64,000 bases of DNA from Luteitalea sp. (GCA_009377605.1 WHTT01000013.1:37122-101121); one strand, 5' to 3'. Shown: positions 8,824 to 17,780, counted from the first letter of the stretch. The notes: generated from the sequence alone by a model not told the origin. Made by a program: numbers and translations.

Positions 8824-9731
8824 ATGCGTTACATGCTACTGATCTACGACCGCGAAGCCGACTGTGCGACCTCACGACCGAGGAGATCGCGCGGGCGTTC
8901 CTCGTGCCGGCGCCGACCATGGGGCAACGCTTGGTGCGGGCGCAGCGGAAGATCCGGGACGCGCGAATTCCGTACGAGGTGCCACCGGAGTCAGACCTCA
9001 GCACTCGTCTCAGTGCCGTGCTTCGCGTCATCTATCTCGTGTTCAACGAAGGATATGCGCCAACGCACGGTGAGACGTTGATCCGTCCAGAGCTGTGCGT
9101 CGAGGCGATCCGTCTCGGGCGACTGCTCGTCGAGCTCTTACCCAACGAGGGAGAGGCTCGCGGCCTGCTGGCGCTCATGCTGCTGCACGACGCCCGGCGC
9201 GGCGCTCGTGTTGGCGCGGATGGCGAGCCGCTGCTCCTCGACGAACAGGATCGTTCAGCCTGGGATCGCCGACAGATTCGCCAGGGCGTCGGGCTGGTCG
9301 AGAGCGCGATCAAGAGGCGGAAGGGACCGCTGCCGGGCTCGTACGCGCTTCAAGCGGCGATTGCCGCGCTGCATGCCGAGGCCAAGCGTTCGGAAGATAC
9401 GGACTGGCGGCAGATCACCGCCCTCTACGGTCTGCTGTTACGCGTCGAGCCGTCGCCGATCGTCGAGCTCAATCGCGCCGTGGCAGTGGCCATGGCGGAG
9501 GGAGTCGAGCATGGACTCCGCATCCTCGATGGCTTGGAGTCACGCGGCGTGCTCGGTGAGTATCACCTACTGCCCGCCGCTCGCGCGGCTTTGCTGCTGC
9601 AGCTTGGCCGCGAAGCCGAGGCACGCGGCGCCTATGAAGCTGCTCTGTCTCTCGCGCAAAACGCGGCCGAGCGCCGCTTCTACGAGCGTCGAATTGCCAG
9701 CCCTCGCTCGCCTCCGGTGAGCTCCGGCTAG
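8824..9731 (+). pseudogene. Deletion-fused YCII gene start and truncated ECF-like sigma factor
   Basis: A strong ribosome-binding site (AAAGGAG) leads into ATG at 8824 and [13 protein letters not shown], the typical N-terminus of YCII-domain proteins. After about 8861 the similarity stops. In another frame, a sigma-70-like protein begins mid-domain at [16 protein letters not shown] (region 4) and continues through the DUF6596-type C-terminal helical domain to 9731. Families of this kind usually have a complete YCII gene followed by a complete sigma gene. One internal deletion removing most of YCII and sigma region 2 explains the arrangement. The sigma remnant cannot bind core polymerase without region 2. 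Confidence 0.75.
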
Positions 9732-9777
9732 GCAAGCCTGCTTCCAGCCTTCGCTCGCCCCCGCGAGCTACGGCTGG
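9697..9777. repeat. Two direct copies of a CCAGCC..CTCGC palindromic repeat
   Basis: Units at 9697-9732 and 9744-9777 each consist of CCAGCCnTCGCTCGCC followed by the near-complement GCGAGCTACGGCTGG. The first unit encodes the last residues of the sigma remnant. A third copy in opposite orientation lies at 15276-15308. Confidence 0.7.
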
Positions 9778-9803
9778 CAGGCCTGTTTCCTGACTCCTGA
9801 TCC

Positions 9804-12800
9804 TTAGAACGTGTACTTGAGGCCCATTTGGATCTTCCGTGACGAGCTGATCACGTTGTTGAGGATTTGGCCAAAGTTTGAGTTCGTCATCACCGCCGCG
9901 CTCGTGGGCAGAGCGAACGTCGGTGTATTGGTCAAGTTGGTAATGTCCAGTCGGTACTCAACCGCGTGAGTGCCAAACAACGAGAACCGCTTCGTCACCG
10001 ACAGGTCCGACCTGAACGAGCCCGGGCTGCGGAAGGCATTTCGGCCGACGTCGCTGAAGCCACCACCTTCCGGACCGCTGAACGCCGCGCGCTCGTCGCC
10101 GTTGAGGTACCAAAGGATGCCATCCTCCTCGGCGAAGACGCTGCCTGCGCTGCCACTGCAGCCGGCGCAGTTGGCCGGTGTCTGCACGACGTTTGAGAGC
10201 GTATGCGCGCCGCTGTAGACGGTAAATGGCCGACCGGTGTAATAACGGAGGATCCCCGCGACCTGCCAGCCACCAATGAGCGCGTCGAGCGCTGGGCCGG
10301 CGTCATCGCCGACAAGCTTGCCGCGCCCGAACGGCAGCTCGGTCACGAAGCTCCCCTGGAACACGTGGGTGCGGTCGAAGTCGGACGGTGCGAAGTTGAG
10401 CTCTCGGTTCTGAATATCGAACGGCGTGCTGGATGCGGACTGGTTGGTACCCGTCGACACGCGCGTAAATGCCGGGTCGAACGAGCGTGTGTCCTTCGAC
10501 TGCGAGAGCGTATATCCCAGCAAGTAGCCAAAGCCGTTGCCGAACCGTCGCTGCCACGTGACCTCGAGCGCATGGTACGTGGAGCGATCATTCGAGTCGA
10601 TCACGTTCATCCCGCCGAGATACTGCGGATACGGATAAAAGAAGTACGGCCCGAGGCCGGCCAGCTCGGAGAGCGTCTGATCATTCTGTACGCGTTCGGC
10701 GAGTGAATCGGCCACCTCGGCGACTGAGTCTCGGCTGATCTCCGACGAGAACTCCCGTCGCAGGAAATCCGATCCGGTCTCACCTGGGCCGAGACGGGAA
10801 TCGACGCCCAACAACTGATTCATCAACGCACTCTGGCCGCCGGCCTTGACCGTATTGAACGCGTCGAGGAAGCCGTTGTCATGCAGCTCCGTCTGGTTGA
10901 CGTTGTAAGCGCCAAACAGGTTCTGTCCTCGGCGTCCGATGTACGCGACCTCGAGCACCGACTTGCCCCACAGCTCGCGCTGGTAGCTCAGGGCCCAGCC
11001 GTGGGTCAGGGGCGCCTCGAACTCCGTATCCATGACGTGAATGCTGCTGTTACTGACCGGGGGCGGCGTGACGAAGTCTTCGGGTTGCCCTGTCGGTTGG
11101 AGCGTCGGCAAGTTTGGCAAGCGGCCGCCGTTTTGACCGAATTCCGTATTCGTTTCCGTCCGCGTGATGCCGGGGATACTCTGAAAGATCGTGGAGGAGA
11201 GGACAAATGTGTTGATGCGGTCGTAGGCGATGCGGTAGTTCCCACGAACGACGCTCTTTCCGTCACTCCCAACGTCCCAGGCGACGCCAACCGACGGCGC
11301 CAGGTTGTTGATGTCGTCGTCGTAGAGCGATTCCTGCACCCACGTGAGGGCGTTGCTGGGAGGTTCAGCAACAGCCACGCGCTGGTTCGGCCGGAGGATG
11401 AGATTCTCGGGATTGCTCGGCGCCATCTTGAGCTCCCATCGAAGGCCAGCGTCGATCGTGATGTTGGGTCGAATCTTCCAGTTGTCTTGCAGATATAGAT
11501 CCAGCTCTGGGAAGCGAGCGTCGTAGTTGAAAGGCGTTCCACCCGGCGCGTAGCCGTCCCCCTGTTGGACGAAGCCCTGCGCGACGGTACCCACCCTGCC
11601 GAGGAGGAAGTTGACGGAGTCTCGCAGGTCCGGCAGGTCGTTCTCCACGTCGATGTCGGACGGCAGACCGAACACTGCCGAATCGACCGTATTGACGTCG
11701 TCATCGAAGTTCACGATTGCGTTGACGTTCGTCGTGCCGACTGAGCCACGGACGTCCTTGTGTTGCTGATACCGGAAGTTCAGACCGCCCTTGAACGTGT
11801 GCGCGCCCCGAACGTACGTCGTGTTGTTGACGATCTGGTAGGTGTTGACGGTTCGCAGATTCCCGATCTGAAAGCCGTGCGGCATGGTGATGTCACCAAA
11901 GGTGAGATCGACCAAGCCTGGTTGCGCCTCAGGCGTCACGAAATCGAAAGTAAAGTGATTGCCACCCACGACCAGTTCGTTGACGACACTGCCAACGGGA
12001 TTCCAGCGCCAGCTGGCGGCAACGTTCAACGGTGAACGCTCGGTATCCACGAGGCAGGACAGGCCAGGGAACGGCGCGGTGCCATCATTGACCTCGTCAC
12101 ACAGCGTGTTCTGTTGGCCCCAGGCCACACGAGCGAACGCATAGTGCTTCGGCCCGAGCACCTGATCGACGCGCAGGAGCACATCGTGCTGCTCCTCTTC
12201 TTCTTCGGGATTCCAAGTGTATCCAGCAAGGTTCAAGCCGTCGCCCACCGAAAAGTCATTCGGCAGCGGCGTCTCGCCGATGAGCCCCTGGACCTGCTGA
12301 TCGAGACCGATACCTTGGGGATCCTTTCCCGCAATGTTGTAGCTTGCCACGCCGACGATGGGGTTGCCCGAGCTGTCGACCGAAGCGCCGCTGACGCCCG
12401 CGGGTGCGTTGCGACCACCCGGAACGTACCGCCAAATCCCTTGGCGAGCACTCTCCGTATAGACGTTACGCGTCAGCGTGTGTTGCTGCTGCCCGCGTAG
12501 GATCTGCACGTTGCCAAAGAAGAACGTCTTGCTCCGGCGAATGGGTCCACCGACGCTGAAGCCGCTGATGTTGAGCCGTTCTTCCGCCTTGGGCAGGTCG
12601 CTGAAGTTGTTCTCCCACTCGTTGGCGTTGAACTGCGGCCGCCGTGCGAAGTAAAAACCGGTGCCGTGGAACTCGTTGGTCCCGGACCGCGACACCATCG
12701 CCACCTGGCCACCGCTGTTCCGCCCATACTCGGCGGTAAAATTGCCCGTCAACACCTTGAACTCGGTAATGGCGTCCGGATTCGTACGGAGCGGCGAGAA

Positions 12801-13427
12801 GTTGCTGCCGCCTGCGCTCGACTCGTTCGTGTCGATGCCGTCGAGCGTGAAGTTCCAGGCTCGGTCGCGCGCGCCGTGCACGTGCGTGCCACCTCCGGTG
12901 TTCGCGCCGGATACGACGCCCGGCTGCGTGAGGACGAGTTCGAGGGGGTTGCGCCCGCGGCCGCCAATGATTGGCAGCGACTCGACCGACCTCTGATCGA
13001 TGACGGAGCCGTAGTTCCCGGAATCGGTCGTTTGTACCGCCGGCGCAGCCGCCGTGACTTCGACGGTCTCCGTGAGGCTGCCGGTTTCGAGCACGGCGTT
13101 CACCGTTGCCGGCGTACCGATGTTGACGATGGTGCCCGGCGCGACGAACGTCTTGAAGCCGTCCAGCTCGACCTTCACGGTATACATGCCGACGCCAACC
13201 GCCTCGAAGACGTACACACCCGTGCCAGACGTGATCGTCGTGAACGAGACGCCCATCGACTCGTTGGTCAGCGTGACCGTGGCGCCAGGAATTGCCCCGC
13301 CGCTCGTATCGGTGACGGCGCCGCCGATGCGCGACGTCGTACCTTGGGCCCACACGCGTGGTGCCGGCCCCATCAGTACGGCGCACATCGCTGCCGCACA
13401 CACGACGATAAGGAATCGCTTCACCAT
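9804..13427 (-). CDS. TonB-dependent receptor, Oar-like
   Basis: The 1207-residue outer-membrane receptor has a signal peptide (MVKRFLIVVCAAAMCAVL...), a carboxypeptidase-regulatory-like beta-sandwich (about 30-110), a plug (about 110-250, with TDSGNYGSVIDQRSVESLPI) and a long beta-barrel ending in the aromatic KYTF terminus. ATG at 13427 is preferred over an upstream TTG because GGGGGGAGGACG sits before it. This domain order is common in Acidobacteriota receptors for oligosaccharides or peptides. The upstream gntR and glk genes suggest a sugar-derived substrate, which is inference. Confidence 0.92.
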   Translation of the reverse strand: MVKRFLIVVCAAAMCAVLMGPAPRVWAQGTTSRIGGAVTDTSGGAIPGATVTLTNESMGVSFTTITSGTGVYVFEAVGVGMYTVKVELDGFKTFVAPGTIVNIGTPATVNAVLETGSLTETVEVTAAAPAVQTTDSGNYGSVIDQRSVESLPIIGGRGRNPLELVLTQPGVVSGANTGGGTHVHGARDRAWNFTLDGIDTNESSAGGSNFSPLRTNPDAITEFKVLTGNFTAEYGRNSGGQVAMVSRSGTNEFHGTGFYFARRPQFNANEWENNFSDLPKAEERLNISGFSVGGPIRRSKTFFFGNVQILRGQQQHTLTRNVYTESARQGIWRYVPGGRNAPAGVSGASVDSSGNPIVGVASYNIAGKDPQGIGLDQQVQGLIGETPLPNDFSVGDGLNLAGYTWNPEEEEEQHDVLLRVDQVLGPKHYAFARVAWGQQNTLCDEVNDGTAPFPGLSCLVDTERSPLNVAASWRWNPVGSVVNELVVGGNHFTFDFVTPEAQPGLVDLTFGDITMPHGFQIGNLRTVNTYQIVNNTTYVRGAHTFKGGLNFRYQQHKDVRGSVGTTNVNAIVNFDDDVNTVDSAVFGLPSDIDVENDLPDLRDSVNFLLGRVGTVAQGFVQQGDGYAPGGTPFNYDARFPELDLYLQDNWKIRPNITIDAGLRWELKMAPSNPENLILRPNQRVAVAEPPSNALTWVQESLYDDDINNLAPSVGVAWDVGSDGKSVVRGNYRIAYDRINTFVLSSTIFQSIPGITRTETNTEFGQNGGRLPNLPTLQPTGQPEDFVTPPPVSNSSIHVMDTEFEAPLTHGWALSYQRELWGKSVLEVAYIGRRGQNLFGAYNVNQTELHDNGFLDAFNTVKAGGQSALMNQLLGVDSRLGPGETGSDFLRREFSSEISRDSVAEVADSLAERVQNDQTLSELAGLGPYFFYPYPQYLGGMNVIDSNDRSTYHALEVTWQRRFGNGFGYLLGYTLSQSKDTRSFDPAFTRVSTGTNQSASSTPFDIQNRELNFAPSDFDRTHVFQGSFVTELPFGRGKLVGDDAGPALDALIGGWQVAGILRYYTGRPFTVYSGAHTLSNVVQTPANCAGCSGSAGSVFAEEDGILWYLNGDERAAFSGPEGGGFSDVGRNAFRSPGSFRSDLSVTKRFSLFGTHAVEYRLDITNLTNTPTFALPTSAAVMTNSNFGQILNNVISSSRKIQMGLKYTF

Positions 13428-13460
13428 GGCTGCTCGTCCTCCCCCCAAAAGTAAGACGAC

Positions 13461-14150
13461 CTACAAATGCACGGCCGCTTCGCCGCTGGCATCGAACGCA
13501 TCGTCGATGTAGCGCCGATTGCGGTCGTAGCTCCAGTGGATATCACGAAAGTACGCGCCGAGTGCCTCGCCGTCCTTCGCGATCGCCAGTCGAATGATCT
13601 CGCGGTGCTCGCGAACGGACTTCCTCAGCCATTCTGGAATCGAGTGGCGCCGAACCGGAAACGTGTAGAGACGGTCGCGGACGATGTCGCAGACTTCGCG
13701 CAGCGTCCGGTTCTCCAGCTTCGAGAGCAGGACGTCATGAAACTCGCGGTTCCACGCGCCGAACGCCTGCAAGTCGCCCTGCTTGGCGGCGGCACGCATC
13801 TTCGCGTTGAGGCGCCGGAGCGCGCCGAGATCCCTGTCGTCGATCACGCTGGCGATTTGGCGAACAGCCGCGCCTTCCAGGATGCCCAGCGTTTCGTAGA
13901 TCTCCTTGACGTCGTGAACGGTGAGCAGCCGCACGTTGTAGCTGCGCCGGCTGTTGCAGACGACAATGCCCTCACTCTCGAGTCGGAGCAGCGCTTCCCG
14001 GATCGGCGTGCGGCTGATCTGCAGCCGCGCCACCAGCAGCTTCTCGACAATCCGCTCGCCAGGACGAAACTGCCCGGCGGCGATCTCGTGCCTCAGTAGC
14101 CGATAGACTTTATCGGCAATCGATTCGGGCCGTATGTCTTCCGTATCCAA
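13461..14150 (-). CDS. GntR-family regulator, FadR/FCD type
   Basis: The 229-residue protein has an N-terminal winged helix (about 10-75: IADKVYRLLRHEIAAGQFRPGERI ... ISRTPIREALLRLESEGIV) and an all-helical FCD ligand domain (about 90-220) with metal-binding-type Asp and His residues. FCD regulators usually sense small acids or sugar acids and repress neighbouring catabolic genes. The TonB receptor lies 33 bp downstream on the same strand and glucokinase lies upstream, so it probably controls this cluster. Confidence 0.88.
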   Translation of the reverse strand: MDTEDIRPESIADKVYRLLRHEIAAGQFRPGERIVEKLLVARLQISRTPIREALLRLESEGIVVCNSRRSYNVRLLTVHDVKEIYETLGILEGAAVRQIASVIDDRDLGALRRLNAKMRAAAKQGDLQAFGAWNREFHDVLLSKLENRTLREVCDIVRDRLYTFPVRRHSIPEWLRKSVREHREIIRLAIAKDGEALGAYFRDIHWSYDRNRRYIDDAFDASGEAAVHL

Positions 14151-14167
14151 TCCAGTGGGCTGGCGCG

Positions 14168-14196
14168 AAGATATATCAGAATATCAGCATCGTCAA
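14168..14196 (-). promoter_or_regulatory. Candidate sigma70 promoter for gntR-TonB receptor
   Basis: On the minus strand TTGACG (14191-14196) is followed after 17 bases by TATCTT (14168-14173), with an overlapping TATATC. The spacer contains TGATATTCTGATAT, a repeated half-site that could be a GntR operator. The -35 overlaps the glucokinase stop codon. Confidence 0.4.
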
Positions 14197-15224
14197 GATG
14201 CGTTTACAGGGTTCACGAGGGGCGAGCGGTCCAGGGAACGTCCCGTCATGGCAGAAGCGTACACCGCGGCGCCGAGGAGGCCCGCGCGCCGATTGAGGAT
14301 CACATGGATCGGGATGCGCTTGAGCATGTGCTCCATGGGCGGTTTGCGCAGGAATGCCTCGAGGAAGAGCGGAAGGTCGAACGCGTCAAGGATCTTGGAG
14401 GGGATGCCACCGCCGAGGAACACGCCGCCCGTGGCCACGGACTGCAAGGCGAAATTGCCGGCGGCGGCGCCGAACACACCGAGAAACAGGTGGAGCGCCT
14501 CCACGCAGTGCGGGTCGGATCCCTCGATGCCTCGCTTGGTGATGGCGGCCGGGATCTCGCGGTCGGAGCAGCGGTCCCCATTCTCCTTCAAGAGCGGCGA
14601 CTGGCCCTCGCTCGTGAAGCGAAGGAGGTTCACGAGGCCGGGACCAGAGACGATGTGCTCGGTATGCGTACGGCCATGTTCGCGGGTCAGATACTGGAGT
14701 AGCTCGATCTCGCGTGCCGTCCGAGCGGCGAAGTCCCCGTGGCCGCCCTCGGATGGGCAGGGGAGCAGCCGACCCTGATGACGCACCAGAATCGCCTGTC
14801 CGAGGCCCGTCCCGGCGGTCACCAGACACATGTTCCCGTCGGCGTTGAAGACGCCTTCTTGCAGCGTGTGCAGCTCGTCGGCCTCGAGCGCCGACACGGC
14901 GTAGGCCATGGCCTCGACGTCGTTCAGCAGCCACAATCGTGAGATGCCGGTCTCCTCGATGACGTCCCGCCCATTCACCCGCCACGGGACGTTGCTCAAT
15001 CGCACGACCTGCTTGATGATGGGCCCGGCCACCCCAAGACACGCCGCTTCGATCTCGTTCGGCCGGGTGCCGGTCGCGTGCAAGAAGCTCACGAGGATTG
15101 CCGAGAGACCGGGAAAATCGAGCGTCGGGAACTCTCGCGTGTCGAGCAGCTCGGGGCGCCCGCCCGTTCGTTTGAACAACCCGACCAACGTCTTGGTGCC
15201 GCCCAGATCACTCGCCAACAGCAT
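14193..15224 (-). CDS. glk: Glucokinase (Glk family)
   Basis: The 343-residue protein starts MLLASDLGGTKTLVG, the phosphate-binding loop of the ASKHA fold. It keeps the Glk-type core LLNDVEAMAYA, TAGTGLGQA and SEGGHGDFAARTARE (histidine and acidic residues that contact glucose). It phosphorylates glucose with ATP to glucose-6-phosphate in the cytoplasm. It resembles bacterial Glk rather than ROK kinases, lacking the ROK zinc CxCGxxGCxE motif. It is the first gene of a co-directional set with the GntR regulator (42-bp gap) and the TonB receptor. Confidence 0.9.
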   Translation of the reverse strand: MLLASDLGGTKTLVGLFKRTGGRPELLDTREFPTLDFPGLSAILVSFLHATGTRPNEIEAACLGVAGPIIKQVVRLSNVPWRVNGRDVIEETGISRLWLLNDVEAMAYAVSALEADELHTLQEGVFNADGNMCLVTAGTGLGQAILVRHQGRLLPCPSEGGHGDFAARTAREIELLQYLTREHGRTHTEHIVSGPGLVNLLRFTSEGQSPLLKENGDRCSDREIPAAITKRGIEGSDPHCVEALHLFLGVFGAAAGNFALQSVATGGVFLGGGIPSKILDAFDLPLFLEAFLRKPPMEHMLKRIPIHVILNRRAGLLGAAVYASAMTGRSLDRSPLVNPVNAS

Positions 15225-15240
15225 GGTTGTAAGAAGATAG

Positions 15241-15308
15241 CATCAGGAATCAGGATTGAGGAATCAAGCTTGCTTAGCCGTAGCTCGCCAGAGGCGAGCG
15301 AAGGCTGG
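15241..15308. repeat. Intergenic repeats between glk and the deacetylase gene
   Basis: Two known families sit side by side: a CATCAGGAATCAGGATTG-type unit (15241-15267) and an inverted copy of the CCAGCC..CTCGC palindrome (15276-15308, AGCCGTAGCTCGCC and near-complement). Confidence 0.65.
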
Positions 15309-15321
15309 AACATAATTCACC

Positions 15322-16032
15322 ATGGTGTGGTTGCTCCTGATTGGCCTGGGCGCCACCTGGCTCGCCCACACGGCACCGTTTCCGTTCTTGCTGGACTACG
15401 GCTTCCGGTCACGCGCCGTGTGGAAGATGCCGACGCGGCCCGGCGACCGGGTCGTCTATCTGACGTTCGATGATGGCCCGAACCCGGACGCAACGCCGGC
15501 GTTGCTCGATGTCCTACGTGCCAATGACGCACGCGCGACGTTCTTCGTGATCGATCGGTACATCACGGAGGATACCGCGCCCATCGTGGCGCGCATGGCG
15601 GCGGAAGGGCACGACGTCGCGCTGCACTCCGATCAGCGGGAGCTCATGTTTCTCACGCCGGACGCGCTCGCCGAGCACCTCGGCCAGGCCGCGCGGCACA
15701 TCCAGGAGATCACCGGCCGACCGCCGTGCGCGGCGTTTCGACCTCACGGCGGCTGGCGCGGCGGGAACATGTTTCGCGGTCTCGCGCGGCTCGGCTATCG
15801 CCTGGTCGGGTGGGGTTGGAACCTGTGGGACTGGAACTGGTTTCGGCGTCGCCGTGCCGAGACCATCGTGCCCCGGTTGCTCGAGAACGTCGACAACGGC
15901 GAGATCATCGTCATTCACGACGGCCACCACCGCAACCCACGCGCCGACCGCCGCTATGCCGTGGAGACGGTGGAGCGCCTGGTGCCCGCCTTGGAGGCGC
16001 GCGGGTTCCGCTTCGGGACGATCTGCGAGTGA
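15322..16032 (+). CDS. Polysaccharide deacetylase-like (NodB) protein with altered metal motif
   Basis: The 236-residue protein has an N-terminal hydrophobic helix (anchor or signal), then a NodB domain. Motif 1 TFDDGPNPD (about 45-54) supplies the catalytic base and metal Asp, motif 3 is FRPHGGWRG and motif 5 is VIHDGHH. Motif 2, normally H-(S/T)-x-x-H, reads HSDQR (102-106), so the second metal histidine is replaced by Arg. It may belong to a divergent subfamily or have reduced activity. Expected substrates are N- or O-acetylated envelope polysaccharides. Confidence 0.8.
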   Translation: MVWLLLIGLGATWLAHTAPFPFLLDYGFRSRAVWKMPTRPGDRVVYLTFDDGPNPDATPALLDVLRANDARATFFVIDRYITEDTAPIVARMAAEGHDVALHSDQRELMFLTPDALAEHLGQAARHIQEITGRPPCAAFRPHGGWRGGNMFRGLARLGYRLVGWGWNLWDWNWFRRRRAETIVPRLLENVDNGEIIVIHDGHHRNPRADRRYAVETVERLVPALEARGFRFGTICE

Positions 16033-16097
16033 GCTATCTTTACATCGAGAGAAAATGGGGACAGTCCAGGGCTGTCCTCGTTCTCCCGCAACCGCGC

Positions 16098-16910
16098 ATG
16101 ACCCAGGAACGGTACACGGCACGCTCGATTCGGCAGAGATACCCCCACTTGCGCGATGATCATTTGCGCTACCTCGCCAAGTGGGGACTCATCCACCCAG
16201 CCCGAGCGGGCGGCGAGACGACCTACGGGTTTGCCGACCTGGTCGTCATCCGACAGGCGGCAGCCGAGCTCGAGCGAGGCGCCCGCTTTCGCAGCGTGGT
16301 CCGGAGCCTCGTGGCCGAGCGCGAGGGACAGCTCGCGCTCGACTTCCAGTCTGCGCGCCAGGAGTCCTCTCAGGCGCGCATCGTCACCTTGCGACCGCGG
16401 CCGCAGCGCCCGACGCCGATCGAGGCGTATCCCTCGGTGACGCGCGAAGACCAGGAGCTGGCCGAGCGGTACTTCCTCGAGGGCACGTCGCTGGACGAGG
16501 CCGGACTGGACATGCAGGAACAGGCCATGGCCACGTACCGCAAGGCGCTGGCCCTCGACCCGGAGCTCGTCCCCGCCATCGTCAACCTCGGGAACATCCG
16601 CTATGGACGCAACGAGATTCCAGAGGCGCAAGGCCTCTATGAGCGCGGCGCCCGCCTCGATCCGTCCTCCTTCGAAGCGCTCTTCAATCTCGGCAACGTC
16701 CACCACGACAGCGGCCACTACGCTGAGGCTGCCCACTACTACGAGCAAGCGCTGACGATCGATCCGAGCTACGCCGACGCGTACTTTTACCTGGCCGTTA
16801 CCCTCGAGAAGATGGGCCGGTCGGTTGAAGCCCGGCCCCACTGGCAGACGTACCAAGAGCTCGCGCCTGAGGGGGAGTGGGTCGAGCTGGCAAAGGAGTT
16901 TTCGGAGTAA
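16098..16910 (+). CDS. MerR-like HTH protein with C-terminal TPR repeats
   Basis: The 270-residue product begins MTQERYTARSIRQRYPHLRDDHLRYLAKWGLIHPA, a MerR-type winged helix (about 1-75). A linker follows, then three TPR units (about 125-250: MATYRKALALDPELVPAIVNLGNI, FEALFNLGNVHHDSGHYAEA, YYEQALTIDPSYADAYFYLAV). DNA binding plus protein-protein scaffolding is implied. No effector domain of classical MerR regulators is seen. The ATG at 16098 is chosen because HTH similarity starts there. A partial GGGGACAG repeat lies just upstream. Confidence 0.75.
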   Translation: MTQERYTARSIRQRYPHLRDDHLRYLAKWGLIHPARAGGETTYGFADLVVIRQAAAELERGARFRSVVRSLVAEREGQLALDFQSARQESSQARIVTLRPRPQRPTPIEAYPSVTREDQELAERYFLEGTSLDEAGLDMQEQAMATYRKALALDPELVPAIVNLGNIRYGRNEIPEAQGLYERGARLDPSSFEALFNLGNVHHDSGHYAEAAHYYEQALTIDPSYADAYFYLAVTLEKMGRSVEARPHWQTYQELAPEGEWVELAKEFSE

Positions 16911-16978
16911 CGGAAAAGGGGACAGGCCCCTTTTTCGGCCGCATACGTTCACGAAAAAGGGGCCTGTCCCCTTTTCCG
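16911..16978. repeat. Long perfect hairpin repeat, GGGGACAG family
   Basis: Perfect 27-bp arms (16911-16937 and 16952-16978; core AAAAGGGGACAGGCCCC) flank a 14-base loop. It lies between convergent genes, beginning immediately after one stop and ending at the stop of infA. It may serve as a bidirectional terminator. Related hairpins are at 17305-17362 and 20145-20199, with a partial one at 16046-16082. Confidence 0.85.
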
Positions 16979-17197
16979 TCACTTGGCCCGGAACGTGATG
17001 ATGCCGCGCACCGGATCGTATGGGGAGATACCAACGGTGACTCGGTCGCCCGGCACCACCTTGATGCGGAATCGCCGCATTCGGCCGCTGAGTTGCGCGA
17101 GCACTTCTTGGCCCGAGTCGGATTGCACACGGTAGATGCCGCCGCTGTGCACGGCAAGCACCGTTCCCTGAATATCGATCAGATCATCTTTGCTCAA
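16979..17197 (-). CDS. infA: Translation initiation factor IF-1
   Basis: The 72-residue OB-fold protein (the usual IF-1 length) reads SKDDLIDIQGTVLAVHSGGIYRVQ ... LSGRMRRFRIKVVPGDRVTVGISPYDPVRG. It binds the 30S A-site with IF-2 and IF-3 during initiation. The start is TTG at 17197, supported by GGAG at proper spacing and by exact family length. Longer in-frame openings upstream are not family-like. The stop touches the 27-bp hairpin. It stands apart from ribosomal protein genes, which are not seen here. Confidence 0.93.
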   Translation of the reverse strand: MSKDDLIDIQGTVLAVHSGGIYRVQSDSGQEVLAQLSGRMRRFRIKVVPGDRVTVGISPYDPVRGIITFRAK

Positions 17198-17304
17198 AGC
17201 GTCTCCAGGACCTCGAGGTCCGCCACGGCATGATTCTGCGCCACGGGCGCTCCCGCCCCTGTATGCAGTCTGCCATGAGTTGCTATAGGGCTGCAACGCG
17301 ATGG

Positions 17305-17362
17305 GGAAGAGGGACAGCCTTGTTTTACGCCCTTCGTAAAACGGGGGCTGTCCCCTTTTTTC
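17305..17362. repeat. GGGACAGCC hairpin repeat
   Basis: Imperfect arms (AAGAGGGACAGCCTTGTTTTAC against GTAAAACGGGGGCTGTCCCC) surround a short loop. It directly follows the cupredoxin stop (minus strand) and precedes infA. A T-run follows on the plus strand. It belongs to the GGGGACAG family. Confidence 0.75.
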
Positions 17363-17363
17363 G

Positions 17364-17780
17364 TTATTGGGCCTCGATTACACCGTGCATCAGCGCGGCA
17401 TGTGGCGTGCAGACATAGGAGTATCGGCCGGGGCGGTCGGGCACGCGGACGACGACTGAGGCGGTTTCACCGGGCTCGCGAGGGAGCGGCTGAGAGAGCT
17501 GCCAACTGCTCACCGCGAAGTCGTGTGCCATGCCGCGGTCCTCGTTGCGGAACAGAAACCGCACCTGCTCGCCCGCTTCGACGCGCAGCACGGGGTTCGC
17601 TTCGGGCTGCCCATCGACGTAGAACGCGACGCCGCGCGCCACGAGCGTGATGTCGCGCACCTCGCTCTTCGAGCCGGCAGCCAATGCCACGACCGCCATG
17701 CATGCCAGCAGGAGCAGGATTGACAGCAAACCTACCGTCGGCCGGCCCACCTGACGCTGCCAGAAGTCTGTCATGGCCAT
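17364..17780 (-). CDS. Membrane-anchored cupredoxin-domain protein
   Basis: The 138-residue protein has a membrane helix (about 16-35) and a periplasmic cupredoxin domain. Likely copper ligands are visible as the His in GMAHDFAV and the C-terminal C-x2-H-x4-M set in YVCTPHAALMHG. This matches small blue-copper/plastocyanin-like domains used for copper binding or electron transfer. Its start overlaps the ZIP gene stop (TAATG), so it is the last gene of a three-gene metal operon. Confidence 0.85.
   Translation of the reverse strand: MAMTDFWQRQVGRPTVGLLSILLLLACMAVVALAAGSKSEVRDITLVARGVAFYVDGQPEANPVLRVEAGEQVRFLFRNEDRGMAHDFAVSSWQLSQPLPREPGETASVVVRVPDRPGRYSYVCTPHAALMHGVIEAQ

Noticed and set aside
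12666..13454. Frame antisense to the TonB receptor
   Set aside because: Overlaps the plug and signal-peptide region in full; no recognisable domain.
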